Source: Ectocarpus siliculosus (Eukaryota; Sar; Phaeophyceae; Ectocarpales; Ectocarpaceae). From it: 64,000 nucleotides of DNA. The translations under genes were made by a program, and so were the position numbers. The DNA lies in assembly GCA_000310025.1 (NCBI GenBank), contig FN649740.1, positions 388,542 to 452,541 of the forward strand. Reading direction: 5' to 3'. Under the pieces are notes generated by a model that ran no database searches, was not told where the DNA came from, and worked only from the letters and a program-made list of their open reading frames with translations. Positions 57,201 through 64,000 of this stretch are shown in pieces; within the stretch, counting starts at the first letter, position 1; every line of letters begins with the position of its first letter.

Positions 57201-60200
57201 CGTGGACAAAGTTCTGAAATACCTCATAAAACGACCGGAAAATCATGTGCCAACGCAATCCAACCCCGACCCTTCACCGGTTTCTCAAGGTTCTGCAGAT
57301 CGGGGTACAATACTGTCACCCGCTGCCGCACTACAAAGACAAACATCGGAGTAACCCCTGGATGCATATTCTGATGCAGCATCAAGTTTTTCACAGTTCA
57401 ACACTGCTGTGGCAGTGACCTATGCCTGTTCACAAACGATGACTCGAGTTGTATCAGGATTTCCAAAACAAAAAAGTTACTGGCATCCGTGCTATTTAGC
57501 CCCAAGTGCTGAAAGAGAGAGCTGACCAAGCAAAAAAGTGTCTCCCCCAAGATGACTCCTTGCGGTAGGTAGCACCAAAGTGTTGACACGCAAGAGAAAA
57601 CACGGCTACCTATTGTGTGAGTGGTTGTTTTCCAACCGTAACTTCACATAAATACGGGTAAGAGGATACGTCCACAGTCATGACAACTCCCCCCCCTTGG
57701 ACCTGGTTTGGAGAAAGGAAATAACGACAGCAACAGCAATCGACAGCTTGGTCAACAACGACATCCGACATGCCAAACAAAACAACCACCGCCACCAGCA
57801 ACACCACCACCAACAACAACAACCAACGGCAGGTCTGCTTACCTCGGCGGCCATTGCCGACGTCCGTGCGGTGGACAAGGGTGTTGCTGCTGCCTTCCCT
57901 CGCAACCTTGCCGGCGTGAAGTTTTGCAGGATCCTGGCAGGCGTCGCCCTCGCGACAGACGGAGGCTTTGCCCTGCTTGAACCGAAGGGACAGGAAGGCA
58001 AGGGAAGAAGGGAGGGGGGTGTGGCGGTGGGGATAGGCGTGATGTACAACAACGTTGCAAGAAAAGTTGCCAGCAGCACAGGGATATTATCGCCGGTACG
58101 TTGCATCAGAACATGTAAAAAATGAACGGGCAAGTACTGATTCAAAGCACGCACAGATTCTACAGAGTGATACATACATTCTATATACCATACAACAAGG
58201 TCGACAACACCAAGCTTACCTACCGCATTCAAGTGCACCATGAACCAAAACTCGTGCGTGCATTTGCAACAAAACAAAAAGAAAGGTGTAGACATCTATG
58301 TACCTGGGGGGCGTTCTCTGCACGGGGGGGGTAGGGGCCTCCTTATCGGTGACCCCGTCATCGCTGCTGTCTGTCGTGCCGCTCTCCTTGTCCTTATCCT
58401 TGCTACCGTCAGAGTCGGGCTCCACCTCACGCAGCTCTTGGAACTCTTCCTCAACCTGGACATCATGTCATACACACGCATAATTGCAAATCGTACGCGG
58501 AACGAGGCGTGACGCTCGATAACAAGACCCGGGGGGGGGGGGCGTGTTATCTTTCGTGCTGTTTTTTATCCGTTGCTCCATGCTGCCGTCGTCCGTGCAC
58601 GGAAAAGCCCGAGCCGAAAGAAGGGAAACCCCTTTAGTCTGATTGCTGCTGCCGTGCCCATGCGCGGCTACAGAGCACCGGATCGACCTTACACACGATG
58701 AGGAGTCAAAGGAGTCAACCGCGAGGACGCCCCGTCGCGTGTGCACACGCCGCGTACAACACACAAGACACCCATTCCAAACAACTACAAGTATACAATA
58801 GGCAGGATCGCTTCTACTCCACAAACATCCCTCCCGAAGGAAAAATATCCATCGCACGTGCGACGTCATGCCCACGTCACATACCCTACCTCGCCGTACT
58901 TGACGAAACGTAGATACGTGCGATGCGATGCTCGCGTGACATAGCTTACCTCGTCGTACTTGACGAAACGTCGATACGCGCGATGCGACGCTCACGTAGC
59001 TTACCCTACCTCATCATACTTCAAACACACATGCGATGCCACACGCTCACGCAACATAGCTTACCTAGTCATACTTGACGAAACCTAGACACATGCGATG
59101 CGAAGCCCAAGCAACATAGCTTACCTCGTCGTACTTGATGAGGTGTTGCGGCGTTTGAGGGTGTGCAGGGTCGAAGGGGGTTCCGTCCGGCCAGAACTTC
59201 TTCTTTACTCGGTCGGGCCAGGTCGACTCAGACAAGAATCCGTATCTGCACCCGTCGCAGGTATCATTAATTAGTTGTGATGGCGTTATTTTTACTGCCA
59301 TCGCATACAATGATTAAGTGATCGCATTTGTCGTGATTGCGTATCCCTAATGGTGATAGCTCATGATAACGTTTAATGATTGTCCATGGTGAACACCGTG
59401 AGTAATGTAACCTAGTTGGACCTCCTCAATGGGGCGACGAAGACATTCGCAGGTACCCGAAAACACACACACACACACACAAAAGAGCCATTATGACGAC
59501 AGGCGCTGCCGGAGGAAACGAAACGTGGAATTTTCTTCCAATGTCACCCCGGCTACAGTGGGAGATCAAACACAAAAACGATTGGTGCTGAGTGCCTTAC
59601 CGAACAGACGGGATACGAACAAAAACGACGTCGAAACCAACGTAGCCTGAACTGCCCCCCCTAAGCCGCGAAGCAAACCTTGTGTAAATGTAAATTCAGC
59701 ATTACTCACCTGCGGACGAAGTGTTCGAAAGGCATGCGGTACGCGTAGCCTTGCCTCCGTACCCTCACGTTCTCCCGCAGTCCGAGGTAAGTCACCTGGA
59801 GACATGACATGCACATGCATTCATGGCGGTGCGGCAAAGTATCGTTGCGGAGAAGGTTGTCTCTGACGTACCTAACTAAAATTGTGTCGCGATTAAGCGT
59901 GACAGAGCTGGGAAACATGCCACCTTCTCCCATCTCCGCTCTTTGTTAATTCATGAGTATTCTCGCGTCAGTCCTTCTCCTCAGATAAAAGGGTGTCGTG
60001 GAAAATTTTACATTTTTGTGAGGTTGTCCCTGACTCCCCTAAAAATAGTGCCGTGATGCAGCGCTGGGAAAGATGGCACATCTTTCCATCTCCGCTCTTT
60101 GTAATCGACACATCTTTCCATCTCCGCTCTTTGTAATCGATCAGGATTGTTCACATAGAGTCGTCCCTCAGTTAAGGACCCGCATGGTTTTTCCTTGACA

Positions 60201-60480
60201 CACGTGTCCTTAAGCCTAAATTAAGATTGATACCCCCCTTACGTCGTACATTCTGCGGGACACCATGCCTGTGAAACAAAAAGGCGTCCTTAGTCGGGGG
60301 GAGATTTCCTACAAATGGTGTCCTCAACCGAGGGACGACTGTGCGTACCTGGTGCGTGAGCATGGTCTCGTCGACCTTGAGAGGGGTCTTGGTGCTGTTG
60401 GGCTTGATGCACCTCACGTAGTGCGGCCGGCAGCGTGCCAGCGATCCGCACAGCGCGTCCACCTGACAAGACAAAGATTA

Positions 60481-60513
<33 letters not shown>

Positions 60514-63359
60514 GTGGAAATCCTTCTATCTTACGAAGTATGTCTTATCTTAAGCTCCGGTCCCCCAAAGGCCAGAGCAATTTCTAGCGTTAAGACGACA
60601 ACACCACCCGACAGGCGTGTACCTTATATACTGGGGGCAAGGCAAGGCGGAGAGGGGACGGTCCACCTCAGGCCTTCGACCACAGCCTTCCTCAACAATC
60701 AATCGTGGGATTACAGCCAAATCTTTGCGACGCTTTCCCATACGCCCACACCACCATCGAACACCAGCGTTCCGAAAAACCGAATCTCTGCCCCCCCCCA
60801 TGGTCAGACATACAGGCAAAACCCCATGCTGTAATATGTTTGCTTGGGAGAAAGACAAAGAACCTACAGCGTGCGGGATGATCGCCATCGCCTATCTCTC
60901 TCTCCCTCGTCATCGACCATCTCTCAATTCATCCCACACCTGCTTCTTGAACTGCGCGCTGAGGGACGGGTGCCGTCGAGCCTTGTTGTGAGGCCCTGTC
61001 GATCTCGCTCCTTCCCTGAACAGCTCGGCGGCGAGTGGGTTGGTGGACTTTGCCAGGAGGCTCTTCACGTCGTCGTGGAGGCGGTCCGCGTTCTTCTCGA
61101 TGAACCTGTCCGCTGCGTACGTCACCTATTCCCCCAAAGGTTTTGTCACGATTTCGTGGTTTTTGGAGGTACACACAGGTATTTTTTAGCCTTGTCAGCA
61201 AAACTCAGGGGTATTTACAACCCAACATCAAGGATGACGGCGAAATACTTTCTTCTTTCATCATTGTTACATCAGAGCCCAGAGCATTTCTGCGGGGTAT
61301 GTAGGAGCTATCTCCAAACCGTGGTCAGTCACACAGCAGGGTTCCTCTCCCTCCACCCCAACCCTCCCTCCTGCCGTGCTTGCCTTCGATCGTAAACGCG
61401 AGATGAGTGCAGCACTCTCTGCCCCCAAAATGTACAAAATGCGGCGGTAAAAACAGCATGTGAAACACACAAAGTATTCTTGCGCGCTAAGCGACAGCGT
61501 TACTTGGCATTTACTTGTTTTGTGTGCGGGGACGAATAGGCCTGTACAAGGTTGAGCTTGACGAGGTCTCCGTGGATGCCAACAATACTGCGCTGTGATG
61601 CGAAAAAGGCTAAAGCTTCGGAAAACCCCTGTATATTCGGAAACCCCAACTTTGCAGAAAAAAATCAGCATGAGAGGGGGGGGCAGTAGTTTTTGGAACG
61701 CGAGTGTAAGTGGCGTGAGGGGGGGACGGCGGACGGTACCATGCTGTCAACTATATTTCGAACACCACCAAAACGCTTCGGAAAGATGCTCACGTTGCCG
61801 GCGAAGTGCCTGATCCCGAACATCTGCTTCGCGTCCAAGAAATGCTTGTCTCCTCGGGCGACCGTAACGCGGGAATACACCGCATCTGCACCCGCCCCGG
61901 CCCTGCCCGATGATGTCGCCGTCAGCGAGGCCTTGCCACTGCCGCTGCCGTTGTTGCCGTTGCTGAAGCCATTAACGGAAGCGCTGCTCCTCCTCCCTGT
62001 CATGGAGGGTAAGAGCAAAACGAGACAGAACCAAGGAGAAGATTCTTCAGATTTTTGGGACACCGCACGCCAAACAGTACAAGATGAAAGAGTGTTCCTG
62101 GAGACACCAGACTGTTGTTGCTGTTTGTACAACGATTGGCGGTGCCATTGTCGTCGAGGGCGATGCCGTGCTTTCTCTTCTCTGACTTCGAAAGGGCAGG
62201 AAAACAAACACACACACACACACAAAAATGAGCTACGATTTTTAGCCGGGTTCCTCGTGTTTCTTTTTCCGCCCCTCGCGGACTTGACGAAAAAAAGTCC
62301 TACACCCACGATCCTGTACCCGTGGTATTTATTCTATTGCGATGTATGCACACTGCTGCTGTAGACAACTACCGATAAGAAAGTTGACCGTACCGTATTC
62401 AAACGATCGGGGCGAGGGAGGAGCGCGCGCGGGAGGAGGGGGCGAGGATGCTCATACTCACGTCCGTAGCCGGTTCCATACACCGCCTCTTCTCCGGGGA
62501 AGTAGTGGTCGTGATTCGCCATCACCCGGTTGTAGCGGTTCACGAGCACCTTCCCGTCGTTGTCCTTGTAGGAAGACACCTCGTCTAGCAGGGATAGCAG
62601 CCCATGACGACCCTCGATCATGTCGCACACCGTCTAATGCAACGCAACGCAACGCAAAAGAAAAGGTAACGAAATGCAATGTGATCAATCAGACACACAG
62701 ACAAGTCTAGGGTGCTCATTTACTAGCCTGAGGATAGTGGTACGGGTGAGTGTTTTGTAGCATTCTGCCGAGCACGACCACACGCGCAAGACAACGAGGG
62801 CTATCTCCACCACCTGCTTGAGTAAAAAAAAAAGCGAGTTTCACGTTTGGCAAGGTTTTCGCTTTGTTTGCCTGGACAACTTCGAGAACAGGGCGGGAGA
62901 GAAAACACAGTAGCAGACACCAACAACTCCTGTCATAAACCTGATCAGCGACTCAAGACAGGCGCTTCCTTGTTCAGACCATGAGTTGCACCATCTACCA
63001 TACCACCTACCATCAACCCTCCGAGTGTATGGTCCCTTACAACGCTTGCGTGCCACATCCATCCCCAAGGCATCTCGTAGCGGCCCGTACCACCACGTGT
63101 TGATGGAAAAGAACGTTGCTGCGCCAACGTGACACCTCTTGGCAGAGACGATCATATATATAGCTAACTCCGAACTTCCCTAGCCTTAGCTTAGTGCTGG
63201 TCCATGGGGACATGCTGCTGTACGAATCGCTGCATCCACGTTCAAATTAATACACGTATGCCATTTACCTTGTTGTTGAAGTAGTCGACGTGCTCCCACT
63301 CCACGCCTTCCGCCTCGTAGTCGTCCTGCTCCGCGCGGATGGTGTGGTCGATGAAGTAC
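51299..63359 (-). CDS. Myosin heavy chain, C-terminal half of motor to tail (5' part beyond window)
   Basis: Actin-based motor. Nineteen exons on the minus strand: 63359-63269, 62633-62462, 61996-61794, 61125-60940, 60462-60349, 59795-59710, 59245-59125, 58455-58304, 57972-57843, 57017-56874, 56471-56355, 55573-55353, 54931-54820, 54255-54133, 53833-53723, 53223-53128, 52660-52553, 52294-52215, 51416-51299 (about 827 aa visible; phases fit at every join). Motor landmarks: DYEAEGVEWEHVDYFNN and VCDMIEG, FGIRHFAGN then VTYAADRFIEKNADRLHDD, CRPHYVRCIKPNSTKTP, YLGLRENVRVRRQGYAYRM then FEHFVRRYGFL, and MGKTKIFIKQPHTLF at the motor end. About 221 residues separate RRYGFL from MGKTKIF, several times the usual converter length; they are charged and low complexity, including a (DG)n run. 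The neck has IQ-like repeats (VIIQSKARGFVRRSRY, AARKAFMVRRKQTAVVQ). The last four exons resemble a PH domain (GVLSWDG, SGKTLDLECESYTHRDSVKR). Confidence 0.92.
53048..53099 (+). repeat. (CTGT)n microsatellite
   Basis: Imperfect tetranucleotide CTGT/CTTT/CTAT array in a myosin intron, ending 29 bp from the exon edge at 53128. Confidence 0.9.
54771..54806 (+). repeat. (ACCGT)7 pentanucleotide repeat
   Basis: Seven perfect ACCGT units in the myosin intron, 13 bp from the splice donor at 54819 (minus strand). Confidence 0.95.
58881..59143. repeat. 60-bp minisatellite containing copies of a myosin exon end and splice donor
   Basis: Four intronic units at 58881, 58941, 59001 (55 bp, most diverged) and 59056, and a fifth partial unit at 59116 that is the real 3' end of exon 59245-59125. 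On the minus strand each unit keeps a form of AAGTACGACGAG|GTAAGCTATG. The unit at 58941 retains the donor unchanged. Confidence 0.9.
59852..60147 (+). repeat. Direct repeat pair with an internal duplication
   Basis: 59852-59960 and 60020-60147 share GGTTGTC-CTGAC, CTGGGAAA or GCTGGGAAA, and CCATCTCCGCTCTTTGT. The second copy repeats its TCTTTCCATCTCCGCTCTTT segment in tandem. Located in a myosin intron. Confidence 0.65.
60159..60340. mobile_element. MITE-like element with 21-bp terminal inverted repeats
   Basis: The ends AGTCGTCCCTCAGTTAAGGAC (60159-60179) and its near reverse complement (60320-60340, AGGGACGACT end) match at 19 of 21 positions. The ~182-bp element has no coding capacity and ends 8 bp from the splice donor of the exon at 60349-60462 (minus strand). 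Confidence 0.7.
60484..60513 (+). repeat. (ATC)n microsatellite
   Basis: Ten ATC units in the myosin intron, about 20 bp from the acceptor of the exon starting at 60462. Confidence 0.95.
61262..61437 (-). repeat. Dispersed repeat family A, inverted copy
   Basis: Reverse complement of the 34.6 kb copy, nearly identical from GCAGAAAT or GCAGAAATG through the GGTTGGGGTGGAGGG block to the GAGAGTGCTGCACTCATCTC end. Located in a myosin intron. Confidence 0.85.
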
Positions 63360-63816
63360 CTGCGCGTGTACATCGTGGGAAGAGGAGGGACATGCGGGGG
63401 TGCGATCAATATTGACGGGGGTCGTATACCCCTTTGCATACAACTCTTTCCAGTTGTCCCTTTCACCACGCATGAATCCCTTTCAACATGGGTCTGAGAG
63501 CGGGATGCCAACTCAGAGGGAGGTTGGCATGAACGTATGTCTGGTTTCGGCCGTACGAGGAGAAAGAAAAACCACCCCTGTAGTCCTGCATTGTCCAACA
63601 TCATCTCAGCGGTAATTGCGCGAGGTATCGCACCCCTCCTATAGTCCTTCGCAGCTGCTGGTGTTTTGGATGCCCGGCTTGAGACAGGGGCGGCGGCAAG
63701 AGGGAAGACTACCGAAAGTGTGCCTTATGCTTGTGTGTCGCGTGACACCGATGTTCCCTCCTCAACATGTGTCGCGCGCGGAGTGCGTCTTTCACAATAG
63801 TAACTATTAATAATAG

Positions 63817-64000
63817 CTCCATTACTCCACGACCAAGAGGGTGTACAACCCGGCGGCCAGCCGGCTACCTCTCGACGAGACCGTCATCTTCCCCAAGCCG
63901 CCTTTCTCGGCCGTGGTTCCCTCTCGGTTGTGGACCGATCGATGGAGCTATGTCAATGACAGTCTCATGCATCTAGGGGGGGGGGGGCGGTTGTTCCATG
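63817..64000 (+). mobile_element. Possible Copia-like retrotransposon fragment, runs off the window
   Basis: The + strand reading from 63817 (after a TAG) to the edge contains KRVYNPAASRLPLDETVIFP. This resembles the RVYNP-(T/S)R-----DVxF motif between integrase and reverse transcriptase in Copia Pol proteins. Codon choice is G/C-ending, unlike the flank. All three + frames are open here, the match is short, and no other Pol motif is inside the window. Confidence 0.3.

Noticed and set aside
63380-64000. The preceding myosin exon (NEKLQQ region).
   Set aside because: No matching reading was found on the minus strand; it must lie beyond 64000.
1-64000. CRISPR arrays, bacterial operons, Shine-Dalgarno sites, rRNA genes.
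   Set aside because: Nothing of this kind is visible; the genes are eukaryotic and spliced.

Overview
The window looks like nuclear DNA of a photosynthetic stramenopile, most likely a brown alga (Ectocarpus-like). The evidence is: genes cut into many small GC-rich exons (about 50-400 bp, with one of 1.2 kb) by GT-AG introns of 0.2-2 kb; a transporter that starts with a signal peptide followed by Phe-Phe, the presequence style of plastids bounded by four membranes; gene families typical of these algae (folate-biopterin transporter, SBBP beta-propeller protein, IQ/PH myosin); and many small mobile-element remnants in introns and intergenic DNA. The species call is inference.

Layout, left to right. 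1-377: possible 3' end of a + strand gene. 378-3032: intergenic, with a tandem duplication and a tRNA-derived SINE-like piece. 3033-5747 (+): two-exon gene of unknown function. 7369-11937 (-): eight-exon plastid-targeted folate-biopterin transporter (FBT/BT1 family). 13856-19483 (-): nine-exon DRG-family-regulatory protein (ZC3H15/Tma46-like) without its zinc fingers. 20187-25562 (+): six-exon Rab7-like GTPase, divergent from the previous gene across a short shared upstream region. 28882-38876 (-): ten-exon seven-bladed SBBP beta-propeller membrane protein whose introns hold several foldback elements. 42524-46518 (+): six-exon SAMHD1-like HD-domain dNTP triphosphohydrolase. 51299-63359 (-), continuing past the right edge: the C-terminal half of a myosin motor, with a very large insertion in the converter, an IQ-type neck and a C-terminal PH-like domain. 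The last ~170 bp hold a possible Copia-like fragment.

The genes alternate in orientation with convergent 3' ends (5.7-7.4, 25.6-28.9 and 46.5-51.3 kb). They belong to unrelated housekeeping pathways (vesicle traffic, translation-GTPase regulation, dNTP control, plastid folate transport, actin motility), so there is no operon-like cooperation. Exon models were built by hand from splice signals. In every multi-exon model each junction keeps the reading frame and the joined protein continues family motifs across it, which is the main support. Two introns (one each in the FBT and SAMHD1 genes) appear to use GC-AG borders.
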